Assembly: GCF_001500315.1 (NCBI RefSeq)
Contig: NZ_LLER01000010.1
Location: forward strand, 1 to 64,000
DNA length: 64,000 nt
Origin: Staphylococcus auricularis
Lineage (GTDB): Bacteria; Bacillota; Bacilli; Staphylococcales; Staphylococcaceae
Reading direction: 5' to 3'
Both the position numbers and the translations under genes were made by a program. Position 1 is the first letter of the stretch; each line of letters opens with the position of its first letter. The notes beneath the pieces are model-generated. The model worked only from the letters and a program-made list of their open reading frames with translations, had not been told where the DNA came from and did not search any database. Positions 32,294 to 42,817 of the stretch are shown here, piece by piece.

Positions 32294-32548
32294 ATGTCTA
32301 ATGAAAAAGTTGCCAGCTTTAACAAACAACATTATGTTGTTGGTCTAAAACAAACAATCAAAGCTTTAGATTTAGATCAAGTCACATCATTGATTATTGC
32401 ACAAGATGTTGAGGTATTTTTATTATCTCGCGTGTTATGTAAGATCAATAACAAAAATATACCTATCACTTTATACGAAAGTAAACACGCTTTAGGAAAA
32501 GCTGTAGGTATCAACGTTAATGCTGCAATCGTAGCGTTAATCAAATGA
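32294..32548 (+). CDS. L7Ae/L30e-family RNA-binding protein (YbxF type)
   Basis: 84 residues. Small K-turn-binding protein of the L7Ae family; the conserved pattern includes [18 protein letters not shown] and [15 protein letters not shown]. In B. subtilis YbxF associates with the ribosome and binds K-turns, but the physiological role is not fixed. It begins the rpsL-rpsG-fusA-tuf cluster in Firmicutes, as here. Confidence 0.9.
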   Translation: MSNEKVASFNKQHYVVGLKQTIKALDLDQVTSLIIAQDVEVFLLSRVLCKINNKNIPITLYESKHALGKAVGINVNAAIVALIK

Positions 32549-32643
32549 AATTAGTGAGTGTAAGCTTACTAAATTTTATTTAACCTAAAAATGAACCACC
32601 TGGATGTGTGGGATTAAAAAATCAAGAGAGGAGGACATATTTC

Positions 32644-33057
32644 ATGCCAACTATAAACCAATTAGTTCGTAACCCAAGAAAAAGCAAATCAAAAAAATCT
32701 GATTCACCAGCTTTAAACAGAGGTTTCAATAGTAAGAAAAAACAATTCACTACACTTAACTCTCCACAAAAACGTGGTGTTTGTACTCGTGTAGGAACTA
32801 TGACACCTAAAAAACCTAACTCTGCGTTACGTAAATACGCACGTGTGCGTTTATCAAACAACATCGAAGTGAACGCATACATCCCTGGTATCGGACACAA
32901 CTTACAAGAACACAGTGTTGTACTTGTACGTGGTGGACGTGTAAAAGACTTACCTGGTGTGCGTTACCATATTGTACGTGGTGCACTTGATACTTCAGGT
33001 GTTGATGGACGTATGCAAAGCCGTTCATTATACGGAACTAAAAAACCTAAAAAATAA
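32644..33057 (+). CDS. rpsL: 30S ribosomal protein S12
   Basis: 137 residues. The decoding-centre loops [15 protein letters not shown] and the second conserved loop [22 protein letters not shown] are intact, and the lysines where streptomycin-resistance changes usually fall are retained. ATG 32644 follows GGAGGA; the in-frame upstream GTG belongs to the leader. Confidence 0.98.
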   Translation: MPTINQLVRNPRKSKSKKSDSPALNRGFNSKKKQFTTLNSPQKRGVCTRVGTMTPKKPNSALRKYARVRLSNNIEVNAYIPGIGHNLQEHSVVLVRGGRVKDLPGVRYHIVRGALDTSGVDGRMQSRSLYGTKKPKK

Positions 33058-33127
33058 CATTAAGATTGCGTAAATTTTAATGACGAAATAACAAGAAATA
33101 TTATAATAGGAAGGGAGGACTTATATT

Positions 33128-33598
33128 ATGCCTCGTAAAGGATCAGTACCTAAAAGAGACGTATTACCAGATCCAATTCATAATTCAAAATTAGTTACAA
33201 GATTAATTAATAAAATTATGTTAGATGGTAAACGCGGAACAGCTCAAAAAATTCTATATTCTGCATTCGATTTAGTACAAGAACGTAGTGGTCGTGATGC
33301 ATTAGAAGTGTTTGAAGAAGCAATTGATAATATCATGCCTGTATTAGAAGTTAAAGCACGTCGTGTAGGTGGCTCTAACTACCAAGTACCAGTAGAAGTT
33401 CGTCCAGAACGTCGTACTACTTTAGGTTTACGTTGGTTAGTAAACTATGCACGTCTTCGTGGTGAAAAAACAATGGAAGATCGTTTAGCTAACGAAATTC
33501 TTGATGCTGCTAACAACACTGGTGGCGCTGTTAAAAAACGTGAAGACGTTCATAAAATGGCAGAAGCAAACAAAGCATTCGCACACTATCGTTGGTAA
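33128..33598 (+). CDS. rpsG: 30S ribosomal protein S7
   Basis: 156 residues, typical length. Binds the 3' major domain of 16S rRNA and nucleates head assembly. The [22 protein letters not shown]-terminus and the C-terminal [15 protein letters not shown] are standard. GGAGGA precedes the ATG. Confidence 0.98.
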   Translation: MPRKGSVPKRDVLPDPIHNSKLVTRLINKIMLDGKRGTAQKILYSAFDLVQERSGRDALEVFEEAIDNIMPVLEVKARRVGGSNYQVPVEVRPERRTTLGLRWLVNYARLRGEKTMEDRLANEILDAANNTGGAVKKREDVHKMAEANKAFAHYRW

Positions 33599-33719
33599 GG
33601 TAGAATATAATTCCCTGAGCATGTTCCATCATATGGGTCACTATATATGGAGGTATGCTTAGGGCATCGCCATATTTATAGTATTTATTCGCAGTAATTG
33701 CTGGAAGGAGAAAAAATAC

Positions 33720-35810
33720 ATGGCTAGAGATTTTAGTTTGAAAAAAACCCGTAATATCGGTATCATGGCGCATATTGACGCTGGTAAAACAACTACAACT
33801 GAACGTATTTTGTATTATACTGGCCGTATCCACAAAATTGGTGAAACACACGAAGGTGCTTCACAAATGGACTGGATGGAACAAGAACAAGACCGTGGTA
33901 TCACAATTACATCTGCTGCAACAACTGCACAGTGGAATGATCACCGTGTAAACATTATCGACACTCCAGGGCACGTAGACTTCACAGTTGAAGTTGAACG
34001 TTCTTTACGTGTACTTGATGGTGCTGTTACAGTATTAGATGCTCAATCAGGTGTAGAACCTCAAACAGAAACAGTTTGGAGACAGGCTACAACTTATGGT
34101 GTACCTCGTATTGTGTTTGTAAACAAAATGGATAAATTAGGTGCAAATTTCGATTATTCATTAAGCACATTACATGATCGTTTACAAGCAAATGCGCAAG
34201 CAATTCAATTACCAATCGGTGCCGAAGACGAATTCAACGCAATCATTGATTTAGTAGAAATGAAATGCTACCAATACAATGATGACTTAGGTACTGACAT
34301 TGAAGAAATTGAAATTCCAGATGATTACAAAGATAAAGCTGAAGAAGCACGTGTAACACTTATCGAAGCTGTTGCAGAAACAAATGAAGATCTAATGGAA
34401 AAATATCTTGATGACCAAGAAATTTCAGTAGATGAATTAAAAGATGCTATCCGTCAAGCTACTACTGACGTAGAATTCTACCCAGTACTTTGCGGTACAG
34501 CATTCAAAAACAAAGGTGTTCAATTAATGCTAGATGCTGTCATTGACTACCTACCATCTCCATTAGATGTTAAACCAATCATCGGTCACCGTACTGATGA
34601 TCCTGACGAAGAAGTAGTCGCTAAAGCGGATGACGATGCAGAATTCGCTGCATTAGCATTCAAAGTTATGAGTGACCCTTACGTTGGTAAATTAACATTC
34701 TTCCGTGTGTACTCAGGTACATTATCTTCAGGTTCATACGTTAAAAACTCTACAAAAGACAAACGTGAACGTGTAGGTCGTTTACTTCAAATGCATGCGA
34801 ACCACCGTGAAGAACTTAACACAGTTTACGCAGGTGATATCGCAGCTGCCGTAGGTCTTAAAGATACTGGTACTGGTGACACATTATGTGGTGAGAAAAA
34901 TGACATTATCTTAGAGACAATGGAATTCCCAGAGCCAGTTATCCACTTATCAGTTGAACCTAAATCTAAAGCTGACCAAGATAAAATGACTCAAGCTTTA
35001 GTTAAACTACAAGAAGAAGACCCAACATTCCACGCACACACAGACGATGAAACAGGACAAGTTATCATCGGTGGTATGGGTGAACTTCACTTAGATATTC
35101 TTGTAGACCGTATGAAAAAAGAATTTAACGTTGAATGTAATGTTGGTGCTCCAATGGTTTCATATCGTGAAACATTCAAAACATCAGCACAAGTTCAAGG
35201 TAAATTCGCTCGTCAATCAGGTGGTCGTGGTCAATATGGTGACGTACAAATCGAATTCACACCTAACGAAACAGGTGGCGGTTTCGAATTCGAAAACGCT
35301 ATCGTCGGTGGTGTAGTACCACGTGAATATGTACCATCTGTTGAACAAGGTCTTAAAGATGCCATGGAAAATGGTGTACTAGCTGGTTATCCATTAATCG
35401 ATGTTAAAGCTAAACTATTTGATGGTTCATACCACGATGTCGATTCATCTGAAATGGCCTTCAAAATTGCTGCATCATTAGCACTTAAAGAAGCTGCTAA
35501 AAAATGTGATCCAGTTATCTTAGAACCAATGATGAAAGTTACAATTGAAATGCCTGAAGAGTACTTAGGTGACATCATGGGTGACGTTACTTCACGTCGT
35601 GGCCGTGTAGACGGTATGGAACCACGTGGTAACGCGCAAGTTGTTAATGCTTATGTACCACTTTCAGAAATGTTTGGTTATGCAACATCATTACGTTCTA
35701 ACACTCAAGGTCGCGGTACTTACACAATGTACTTTGACCACTATGAAGAAGTACCTAAATCAATCTCTGAAGAAATCATTAAGAAAAACACTGGTAACAA
35801 AGCTGAATAA
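33720..35810 (+). CDS. fusA: Elongation factor G
   Basis: 696 residues in the five-domain layout. GTPase motifs: G1 [13 protein letters not shown]3 [10 protein letters not shown]4 NKMDK. It drives translocation. The gene follows rpsG after about 120 bases and precedes tuf. I did not assess every fusidic-acid-resistance position. Confidence 0.98.
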   Translation: MARDFSLKKTRNIGIMAHIDAGKTTTTERILYYTGRIHKIGETHEGASQMDWMEQEQDRGITITSAATTAQWNDHRVNIIDTPGHVDFTVEVERSLRVLDGAVTVLDAQSGVEPQTETVWRQATTYGVPRIVFVNKMDKLGANFDYSLSTLHDRLQANAQAIQLPIGAEDEFNAIIDLVEMKCYQYNDDLGTDIEEIEIPDDYKDKAEEARVTLIEAVAETNEDLMEKYLDDQEISVDELKDAIRQATTDVEFYPVLCGTAFKNKGVQLMLDAVIDYLPSPLDVKPIIGHRTDDPDEEVVAKADDDAEFAALAFKVMSDPYVGKLTFFRVYSGTLSSGSYVKNSTKDKRERVGRLLQMHANHREELNTVYAGDIAAAVGLKDTGTGDTLCGEKNDIILETMEFPEPVIHLSVEPKSKADQDKMTQALVKLQEEDPTFHAHTDDETGQVIIGGMGELHLDILVDRMKKEFNVECNVGAPMVSYRETFKTSAQVQGKFARQSGGRGQYGDVQIEFTPNETGGGFEFENAIVGGVVPREYVPSVEQGLKDAMENGVLAGYPLIDVKAKLFDGSYHDVDSSEMAFKIAASLALKEAAKKCDPVILEPMMKVTIEMPEEYLGDIMGDVTSRRGRVDGMEPRGNAQVVNAYVPLSEMFGYATSLRSNTQGRGTYTMYFDHYEEVPKSISEEIIKKNTGNKAE

Positions 35811-35883
35811 TAATACTTGTATTGTAAGGTGAGAGCCGGTACAATACAGTTTGAGCATATTCACTGTATACCACATGTTTATA

Positions 35884-35912
35884 TTGATTTTTGAAAGTAA
35901 ATGATTTATAAA
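35884..35912 (+). promoter_or_regulatory. Candidate promoter of tuf
   Basis: TTGATT (35884-35889), 17-base spacer, TATAAA (35907-35912), in the 215-base fusA-tuf gap, suggesting tuf can be transcribed separately. Confidence 0.55.
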
Positions 35913-35952
35913 GTAATTGTGTATGCTTTTAACATAAGCATTGAAATTGTCT

Positions 35953-35981
35953 TCTCATGATGGTGAGAAACTATCATGAGA
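35953..35981 (+). other. Hairpin in the tuf leader
   Basis: TCTCATGAT (35953-35961) and ATCATGAGA (35973-35981) form a perfect 9-bp stem with an 11-base loop, 44 bases before tuf. A weaker hairpin, TGTATTGTA/TACAATACA, lies at 35818-35848 just after fusA. Confidence 0.55.
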
Positions 35982-36025
35982 GATAATTGCAAATAAATTT
36001 TTGAATGAATAGGAGAGATTTTATA

Positions 36026-37213
36026 ATGGCTAAAGAAAAATTTGATCGTTCAAAAGAACATGCCAATATTGGTACAATCGGTCACGTTGACCATGGTAAA
36101 ACAACATTAACAGCTGCTATCGCAACTGTATTAGCAAAAAATGGTGACACTGTAGCTCAATCATACGACATGATTGATAACGCTCCAGAAGAAAAAGAAC
36201 GTGGTATTACAATCAATACTGCTCACATCGAATATCAAACTGACAAACGTCACTATGCACACGTTGACTGCCCAGGACACGCTGACTATGTTAAAAACAT
36301 GATCACTGGTGCTGCTCAAATGGACGGTGCGATCTTAGTTGTATCTGCAGCTGATGGTCCAATGCCACAAACTCGTGAACACATCTTATTATCACGTAAC
36401 GTTGGTGTACCAGCATTAGTTGTATTCTTAAACAAAGTTGACCAAGTTGACGACGAAGAATTATTAGAATTAGTAGAAATGGAAGTTCGTGACTTATTAA
36501 GCGAATACGACTACCCAGGTGACGATGTACCTGTAATCTCTGGTTCTGCGTTGAAAGCATTAGAAGGCGACAAAGAATACGAACAAAAAATCTTAGACTT
36601 AATGCAACAAGTTGACGATTACATTCCAACTCCAGAACGTGACTCTGATAAACCATTCATGATGCCAGTTGAAGACGTATTCTCAATCACTGGTCGTGGT
36701 ACTGTTGCAACAGGCCGTGTTGAACGTGGTCAAATCAAAGTCGGTGAAGAAGTTGAAATCATCGGTATGAAAGACGGTTCACAAAAAACAACAGTTACTG
36801 GTGTAGAAATGTTCCGTAAATTATTAGACTACGCTGAAGCTGGTGACAACATCGGTGCTTTATTACGTGGTATTTCACGTGAAGAAGTACAACGTGGTCA
36901 AGTTTTAGCTGCTCCTGGTTCAATTACACCACACACTAAATTCACTGCAGAAGTTTACGTATTATCTAAAGATGAAGGTGGACGTCACACTCCATTCTTC
37001 TCTAACTACCGTCCACAATTCTATTTCCGTACTACTGACGTAACAGGTGTTGTTACTTTACCAGAAGGTACAGAAATGGTAATGCCTGGCGATAACGTTA
37101 AAATGGAAGTTGAATTAATTTCTCCAATCGCTATCGAAGACGGTACTCGTTTCTCAATTCGTGAAGGTGGACGTACTGTAGGATCAGGCGTTGTAACTGA
37201 AATCGAAGAATAA
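36026..37213 (+). CDS. tuf: Elongation factor Tu
   Basis: 395 residues. Motifs [19 protein letters not shown] and NKVDQVD, plus the two beta-barrel domains. It delivers aminoacyl-tRNA to the ribosome. ATG 36026 follows AGGAGAG; ATG 36005 would add seven atypical residues. Confidence 0.99.
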   Translation: MAKEKFDRSKEHANIGTIGHVDHGKTTLTAAIATVLAKNGDTVAQSYDMIDNAPEEKERGITINTAHIEYQTDKRHYAHVDCPGHADYVKNMITGAAQMDGAILVVSAADGPMPQTREHILLSRNVGVPALVVFLNKVDQVDDEELLELVEMEVRDLLSEYDYPGDDVPVISGSALKALEGDKEYEQKILDLMQQVDDYIPTPERDSDKPFMMPVEDVFSITGRGTVATGRVERGQIKVGEEVEIIGMKDGSQKTTVTGVEMFRKLLDYAEAGDNIGALLRGISREEVQRGQVLAAPGSITPHTKFTAEVYVLSKDEGGRHTPFFSNYRPQFYFRTTDVTGVVTLPEGTEMVMPGDNVKMEVELISPIAIEDGTRFSIREGGRTVGSGVVTEIEE

Positions 37214-37252
37214 TTAAAACAAACAAACGTTGATTAATATATATCTACGTTA

Positions 37253-37284
37253 AGAGCCTCTTTAAAAGAGAGGCTCTATTTTAA
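37253..37284 (+). terminator. Terminator of tuf
   Basis: AGAGCCTCT and AGAGGCTCT with a TTAAAAG loop, then ATTTTA. A second weaker stem, AAAACGCAC/GTGCGTTTT plus a T-run, follows at 37307-37359. Confidence 0.85.
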
Positions 37285-37375
37285 TAAAATATGATTGTTG
37301 ATACAGAAAAACGCACGCTTATTTAACTTATTGTGAGTCACTTAAGGGTGCGTTTTTTTCATATTATGTACAACT

Positions 37376-37406
37376 AAAAAAGTGTTTCACCTTATAGATG
37401 AAACAC
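37376..37406 (-). terminator. Terminator of the M20 amidohydrolase gene
   Basis: On the minus strand GTGTTTCA and TGAAACAC form a stem followed by TTTTTT. It lies 25 bases past the stop codon. Confidence 0.8.
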
Positions 37407-37431
37407 CCACCTTACATCATTGCGCCAACAC

Positions 37432-38604
37432 TTAACGTGCAATGACACCTTCAAGCTCTAATATTTTCATAAATTCACTGACTGCGTATTTAAATGAAGA
37501 TTCATCTACATCGAATTGGGGACTATGGTGCGGATATGTGGTACCTTTTTGTTCATTACCACAACCTGTTAGGAAGAACGCCCCAGGTAATACTTTTTGA
37601 TAGTGTGAGAAATCTTCACCGATCATCATGAGCTCTGACTCGCTGAAGCGTAAGTTCATGTCGTTCGCAGCTTGTTTGACGACTTCATAAGATTTCCCGT
37701 GATTATGTACGGGGAGATAGCCACGGATATAATCTAAGTCATATGTGATGTCATTAGCGACAGCTAGGCCTTCTAGTAACTTTTCTATCCGTTCAATAAT
37801 ATGTGATTGCACTTCTGTATCAAATGTACGTACTGTACCGCGACAAAACGCACTATTTGGAATCACGTTATCGGCATTACCTGCTTGAATCATACCGAAT
37901 GTAATGACAGCTTGTTTTACTGGGTCTATTGTTCGAGAGACAATCTTTTGTGCACTCATGATAAATTCTGCCATGACTACAACTGGATCAATCGTTTCAT
38001 GTGGTTTCGCACCATGACCGCCTTTTCCGTGGATGGTAATATTAAATTCATCTGGTGAAGCCATCATTGCGCCGGGTTTTGAATTAATCGTACCGGTTGG
38101 ATAACCGGACCACAGATGGTTACCATAAATGCGATCGACGTGACGTAAACAGCCTGTATCTATAATTTCTTGTGCACCGCCAGGCATGACTTCTTCACCG
38201 TATTGAAATACAAGTACAACATTACCTTTCAGATACTCTCGATGTGCGTCGATGATTTCAGCTACGGTTAAGAGGATCGCTGTATGACCATCGTGACCAC
38301 AGGCATGCATGCCCCCTTTATTTTGTGACTGGAAAGGTAAGCCAGTCTCCTCTACAATAGGTAGCGCATCAAAGTCTGCTCGTAATGCGATAGTCGGGCC
38401 CTCACCAGAGCCTTCGAACGTTGCGATAATGCCATTACGTGCGATAGGTGCTTGCACCTCGCAATTGAGTTTCGATAGTTGATCGATGATATAAGCTGCT
38501 GTTTGATGCTCTTCAAAAGAGAGTTCAGGATGTTGGTGTAAGTATCTGCGTATTTGAATTGTTTTTTGTTCTTTTTCCTTGGCGAGTTGAAACCAATCAA
38601 ACAC
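37432..38604 (-). CDS. M20-family amidohydrolase (metallopeptidase M20D)
   Basis: About 390 residues. Zinc-binding M20D features: ACGHDGHTA, GEEVMPGGAQEI, and the C-terminal HHSPQFDVDE. Relatives hydrolyse N-acyl amino acids or N-acetyl-diaminopimelate; the substrate here is uncertain. The start is GTG 38604 (FDWFQLAKEKE), which has AAGGG upstream; longer in-frame extensions have no binding site and are not conserved-looking. The same gene follows tuf in S. aureus. Confidence 0.88.
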   Translation of the reverse strand: MFDWFQLAKEKEQKTIQIRRYLHQHPELSFEEHQTAAYIIDQLSKLNCEVQAPIARNGIIATFEGSGEGPTIALRADFDALPIVEETGLPFQSQNKGGMHACGHDGHTAILLTVAEIIDAHREYLKGNVVLVFQYGEEVMPGGAQEIIDTGCLRHVDRIYGNHLWSGYPTGTINSKPGAMMASPDEFNITIHGKGGHGAKPHETIDPVVVMAEFIMSAQKIVSRTIDPVKQAVITFGMIQAGNADNVIPNSAFCRGTVRTFDTEVQSHIIERIEKLLEGLAVANDITYDLDYIRGYLPVHNHGKSYEVVKQAANDMNLRFSESELMMIGEDFSHYQKVLPGAFFLTGCGNEQKGTTYPHHSPQFDVDESSFKYAVSEFMKILELEGVIAR

Positions 38605-38690
38605 TGTAAAAGCCCTTCTTTCAACATAATTTAATTTATTATAACACTTTAAACAATGAAGCAATAGACGATCTATGCTTAAAAATAATT

Positions 38691-38704
38691 TGAAAGCGCT
38701 TAAT
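38691..38704 (+). promoter_or_regulatory. CcpA-type cre site upstream of kbl
   Basis: TGAAAGCGCTTAAT centres on the palindrome AAGCGCTT and matches most of the cre consensus. It lies about 85 bases before kbl and in the divergent gap with the amidohydrolase gene. It predicts carbon catabolite repression of threonine or glycine metabolism. Confidence 0.7.
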
Positions 38705-38787
38705 ATTTTAAAAGATATTTGCTTCCCCTGGTTATGAAAATAGGTTATGATTGAGAAAAGACAAATCCAAACAAAGGGGAGAGCAAA

Positions 38788-39975
38788 GTGGTACAAACAC
38801 TGGACCATTTCTTAACTGAAAATATAAATGCGTTAAAAGAGAATGGCTTGTATAGTGAAATCGATACGATTGAAGGTGCAAATGGACCTGAAATCACTAT
38901 TGACGGGAAATCATATGTCAACTTATCATCAAACAATTATCTAGGACTTGCGACAAATGAAGCATTAAAACAAGCGGCGAAAGATGCGATTGATACTCAT
39001 GGGGTCGGCGCGGGTGCTGTTCGCTCTATTAATGGTACATTGGATTTACATGATGAGCTAGAATCGATCTTAGCTGAGTTTAAAGGTACCGAAGCAGCGA
39101 TTGCGTATCAATCTGGTTTTAACTGTAATATGGCGGCAATTTCAGCTGTGATGAATAAAAACGATGCGATCTTATCAGATGAATTAAATCATGCTTCAAT
39201 CATTGATGGTTGTCGCTTATCTAAAGCGAAAATTATTCGCGTGAACCATTCAGATATGGATGATTTACGTCAAAAAGCGAAAGAAGCGGTGGAATCAGGA
39301 CAATACAATAAAGTCATGTATATCACTGATGGTGTCTTCAGCATGGACGGAGACGTAGCGAAATTACCTGAAATCGTAGAAATTGCTGAAGAATATGGCC
39401 TGATTACTTACGTAGATGATGCCCACGGTTCTGGTGTGATGGGCAAAGGTGCGGGTACAGTGAAACACTTTGGTTTACAAGACAAGATCGATTTCCAAAT
39501 CGGTACATTATCTAAAGCAATTGGTGTCGTTGGTGGATATGTGGCAGGGACGCGTCAACTCATTGATTGGCTTAAATCACAGTCACGTCCTTTCTTATTC
39601 TCTACGTCTTTAGCACCTGGAGATACGAAAGCTATTACAGTTGCGGTAACGAAATTAATGGAATCAACCTCACTCCATGATAAATTATGGGATAATGCAC
39701 AGTATTTAAAAGAAGGACTGTATCAACTCGGCTTTGATATCGGCGTCTCAGAAACACCGATTACGCCTGTGATTATCGGAGACGAGAAAGATACCCAAGC
39801 TTTTAGTAAACGACTGAAAGAAGAAGGCGTCTATGTTAAATCCATTGTCTTTCCAACGGTGCCACGCGGTACAGGACGTGTGCGTAATATGCCTACAGCG
39901 GCCCACACGCAAGAGATGTTAGACCGTGCACTAGCTGCCTATGAAAAAGTAGGCAAAGAATTAGGTATTATCTAA
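38788..39975 (+). CDS. kbl: Glycine C-acetyltransferase (2-amino-3-ketobutyrate CoA ligase)
   Basis: 395 residues, PLP-dependent alpha-oxoamine synthase. SSNNYLGLA near residue 50, [11 protein letters not shown], the [12 protein letters not shown] block and the PLP lysine in GTLSKAIG are present. It cleaves 2-amino-3-ketobutyrate with CoA to glycine and acetyl-CoA, the second step of threonine degradation. The first enzyme (SDR-type threonine dehydrogenase) is encoded about 5.4 kb downstream. GTG start after AAAGGGGAG. Confidence 0.95.
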   Translation: MVQTLDHFLTENINALKENGLYSEIDTIEGANGPEITIDGKSYVNLSSNNYLGLATNEALKQAAKDAIDTHGVGAGAVRSINGTLDLHDELESILAEFKGTEAAIAYQSGFNCNMAAISAVMNKNDAILSDELNHASIIDGCRLSKAKIIRVNHSDMDDLRQKAKEAVESGQYNKVMYITDGVFSMDGDVAKLPEIVEIAEEYGLITYVDDAHGSGVMGKGAGTVKHFGLQDKIDFQIGTLSKAIGVVGGYVAGTRQLIDWLKSQSRPFLFSTSLAPGDTKAITVAVTKLMESTSLHDKLWDNAQYLKEGLYQLGFDIGVSETPITPVIIGDEKDTQAFSKRLKEEGVYVKSIVFPTVPRGTGRVRNMPTAAHTQEMLDRALAAYEKVGKELGII

Positions 39976-40358
39976 ACATGGTGTTAAATTATATATAAAG
40001 TAAAAGTCTAAAGATAGAAACTTACTTTCACGATATGCATGTGGAATGAAGACTTGATATCTTTAGGCTTTTTTATATGCAGAAAACAACTCAAAAACAG
40101 GATCACGTCATTAAATATTAAGCGGAAATTTAGGTTTATATTGAGATAACAAGCTTTTACGATATTAAGGTCTTTACAAGTCATGTGTCTTTACACTTTT
40201 TATGTAACAGACCATAAAAAATTTTAAATTTTTTTGTGTAAAGTGATTTAAAAATAAGTATAAATCTACTATGATAAGGGAGTATTAAAAAAACGTCTTG
40301 TTTATAGGGTCATTTTAGAGAGGTATTTGAAGTAGAAATGAAAGGATGGTGCACTCCC
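39976..40358. other. Intergenic region after kbl
   Basis: Contains the kbl terminator (40003-40075). The rest is AT-rich with possible promoter pieces for the acetyltransferase (for example TATGAT near 40270), but no clear pair of -35 and -10 that I can defend, and no gene. Confidence 0.5.
40003..40075 (+). terminator. Terminator after kbl
   Basis: AAAGTCTAAAGATA pairs with TATCTTTAGGCTTT across a roughly 40-base interior, followed by TTTTTTA. Confidence 0.75.
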
Positions 40359-40865
40359 ATGGTTGAATTTAGAGAACTTACTATGGCAGATGAGTCACTC
40401 TATTGTGATTATGTCAAAGAATGGATAGATAAAAACGAAGTCATAGCTCCAGAAATAACAAATATTACAAACTATCAAAGTTTTGAAGATCTTGTGCATC
40501 AGCTTGCAGATAATAAATCACATGACGAAACGGTTGATAATACAACTTTATTCTTAATTGATGATAAACAAATTATTGGGGCAGCAAACATTCGTCATGA
40601 ATTAACGAACTCATTGAAAACAGAAGGCGGCCATGTTGAAATCGGCGTACGCAATCGTCTTCGAGGCAAAGGATATAAACAAAAAATATTGAAAAAAGCC
40701 TTAGACTACTTATCACGCATTGATGTTAAAGAAGCACTCCTCACATGTGATGCAGATAATGAAGACACCATTGAAATGATTAAGAAAAATGGTGGCGAAG
40801 AGATAGAAGATGCTAAAACTGAAGAAGGTAAAGTAGTTAAACGCTTTTTAATAGAAATTGCATAA
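40359..40865 (+). CDS. GNAT-family N-acetyltransferase
   Basis: 168 residues. The GNAT acetyl-CoA binding block is seen as VEIGVRNRLRGKGYKQKILKKAL (R-G-K-G-Y in place of the usual R/QxxGxG/A), then CDADNEDTIEMIKKNGGEE near the C-terminus, a pattern common in this family. The substrate is unknown. I choose ATG 40359, spaced well from AAAGGATGG; ATG 40338 overlaps that site. It is a single gene with its own terminator. Confidence 0.82.
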   Translation: MVEFRELTMADESLYCDYVKEWIDKNEVIAPEITNITNYQSFEDLVHQLADNKSHDETVDNTTLFLIDDKQIIGAANIRHELTNSLKTEGGHVEIGVRNRLRGKGYKQKILKKALDYLSRIDVKEALLTCDADNEDTIEMIKKNGGEEIEDAKTEEGKVVKRFLIEIA

Positions 40866-40908
40866 AAGGATGTTGTGATGTTCGTGCACATCGATATAAA
40901 AACAAACG

Positions 40909-40985
40909 ATACGAGGTAACACATTGTTTTAAACACTAGGAGAAACCTGATTTGAGGGCAATGTCTGTTACCTCGTATTTTTATG
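40909..40985 (+). terminator. Terminator after the acetyltransferase gene
   Basis: ATACGAGGTAACA (40909-40921) pairs exactly with TGTTACCTCGTAT (40966-40978) across a 44-base interior, followed by TTTTTAT. Confidence 0.75.
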
Positions 40986-41085
40986 TTAAATGAAAGATTT
41001 CGAAATCTTTGAGGGGAATTTTACAATCAAAACGGCTAGCTGTGTTATACTCGAGTAAATTCAACAAAGGGCGAGGAGGACGCAT

Positions 41086-42036
41086 ATGCATATCGATACA
41101 GCCCAGCAACAGAGCTTAGTCAATATGAAAGAAGTAATTCATGAAGTAGCTGAAGCATTACAAGCGTATTCAGAGGGACAGACGCAAAATCCAATCCGAT
41201 ATGCTTTAGATTTTAATCAGGAGAATCGTTACTTGGTCATGCCAGCACTATCAGACACGTTACAGGTTGCCGGGGTTAAAGTAGTCTCTGTCGTGCCGCA
41301 TAATACGAAACAAGGGAAACCTGCCATCAATGGGACTGTCATTTTAACGGATTATGAGACAGGTGAGACGTTAGCGACACTAGATGCTGCGTATTTAACA
41401 AAAATACGTACAGGTGCGATATCCGGAGTAGCAACGAAATATTTTGCGAAACAGGACGCGACGACGCTTTCAGTGATCGGTACTGGGGCCGAAGCAGAAG
41501 GGCTGATTGAAGCGGTTCTCGCAGTGAGACCGATTAAACGACTGTTATTGTTTAATCGGACTTATGAAAAAGCTAAGTGGTTTGCACAAAATATAGAAAA
41601 ACAACATCCCGAACTTGAGGTCACAGTCTTTAATGATGTGAATGACGTATTAGAAGATACAGATATTATAGTGACAGCGACCAACGCCTCTGATCCAGTT
41701 TTTGAGGGTGCACTAAAGCCGGGTGTACATCTCAATGCAGTAGGTTCATTTAAACCTGAGATGCAAGAATTACCGACTACATTAATAAGTGAAGCGGATA
41801 AAGTCATTGTAGAAGCTAAAGACGCGGCATTAGCAGAGACGGGTGATTTGCTCAAACCTATTCAACAAGGTGTGTTCTCAGCAGAAGCGTTGCATGGTGA
41901 ACTCGGTTGTGTGGTCAGCGGCGCATTACCAGGAAGAGAGATAGAACAAGAAGTAACTGTATTTAAGTCAGTCGGTTTGGCAATCGTTGATATTGTGGTT
42001 GCTAACTACATTTACAATAAATTGATAGATCAATAA
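41086..42036 (+). CDS. Ornithine cyclodeaminase / mu-crystallin family protein
   Basis: 316 residues. NAD-binding Rossmann signature VIGTGAEAEGL and the family block YLTKIRTGAISGVATKYFA are present. Relatives include ornithine cyclodeaminase, alanine dehydrogenase and ketimine reductase; the reaction here cannot be fixed. It is not in an obvious siderophore cluster, so an SbnB role is unsupported. Strong GAGGAGG before ATG 41086. Confidence 0.82.
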   Translation: MHIDTAQQQSLVNMKEVIHEVAEALQAYSEGQTQNPIRYALDFNQENRYLVMPALSDTLQVAGVKVVSVVPHNTKQGKPAINGTVILTDYETGETLATLDAAYLTKIRTGAISGVATKYFAKQDATTLSVIGTGAEAEGLIEAVLAVRPIKRLLLFNRTYEKAKWFAQNIEKQHPELEVTVFNDVNDVLEDTDIIVTATNASDPVFEGALKPGVHLNAVGSFKPEMQELPTTLISEADKVIVEAKDAALAETGDLLKPIQQGVFSAEALHGELGCVVSGALPGREIEQEVTVFKSVGLAIVDIVVANYIYNKLIDQ

Positions 42037-42062
42037 TTGATAGTAAAAACCAAGCATCATAA

Positions 42063-42106
42063 AAAACGCTCAATGCTCGAGAAATACGTGCATTGAGCGT
42101 TTTAAT
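42063..42106. terminator. Bidirectional terminator between the cyclodeaminase-family gene and the Yip1-family gene
   Basis: AAAACGCTCAATGC and GCATTGAGCGTTTT form a perfect 14-bp stem with a roughly 13-base loop, with A and T runs on the two sides. Confidence 0.88.
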
Positions 42107-42114
42107 ATTTGTGA

Positions 42115-42747
42115 TTAAGCAAATAATTGCATTAAGCCTCCAATTAAGCTAAAGCCCATAGCTAGGATGGCATAAACAATCGCTAAAATGATGGATGCTT
42201 TACCAGATAAGCGACTCGTCGCATATAATACAATAAATACAACATAGGTATTAACGAGATTAACTAAATTAACTGAAGCCAGTGACTGATTTCCTTTATC
42301 GAAGATGTTCAGACTGCCGATGTTGTAATCTAACAGATCAATGCCTGCGATAAATTGAATAAGGCTTACGATTAAAGTGACGATTAATGTGATCATTTTA
42401 AAGCTACATGCTGCTGAAAAGATACTACTTGCTTTTGTTTCAGATTTAACAATTTTTGTAATGATCAAAATCACGACAAAGGTTAATAATAAAGAAAAAA
42501 GCGCACCTAATGGTGACATATAAATTACAATGTTTTTTTGCATTTCTAACATTGAATCATCAAGGCTTGCACTTGTCCCTACGAGTTCTTCTGATTCTTT
42601 AGCTTGTCTTGCAAAGTCAGTATTGTTCCCATTAATAAAGCCAATTACTAGAGATACTACAATAATTAAAAGAAATTTAACTAACCACTTCGGGCGCTCT
42701 CTGAGTTGATCAAAATGGTCATACAATGGCAATTTAGAATGTTCCAC
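42115..42747 (-). CDS. Yip1-domain-like integral membrane protein
   Basis: 210 residues, with about five hydrophobic segments: one near 27-40, then repeated spans in the region 75-205. The short charged N-terminus (MEHSKLPLYDHFDQLRERPKW) and helix pattern resemble bacterial YIP1-type proteins. The function is unknown. The start is GTG 42747 after GAGGAGG. It lies downstream of and on the same strand as the ldh-like gene, 70 bases apart, so it may be cotranscribed with it. Confidence 0.65.
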   Translation of the reverse strand: MEHSKLPLYDHFDQLRERPKWLVKFLLIIVVSLVIGFINGNNTDFARQAKESEELVGTSASLDDSMLEMQKNIVIYMSPLGALFSLLLTFVVILIITKIVKSETKASSIFSAACSFKMITLIVTLIVSLIQFIAGIDLLDYNIGSLNIFDKGNQSLASVNLVNLVNTYVVFIVLYATSRLSGKASIILAIVYAILAMGFSLIGGLMQLFA

Positions 42748-42817
42748 GATGTGCCTCCTCTATATCTTTTTCTTTAATATATCACATCTAGATTGCAATT
42801 ACCATTTTATATATAAA

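Noticed and set aside
41086..42036. SbnB-like siderophore gene
   Set aside because: The family fits, but there are no sbn or other siderophore genes beside it.
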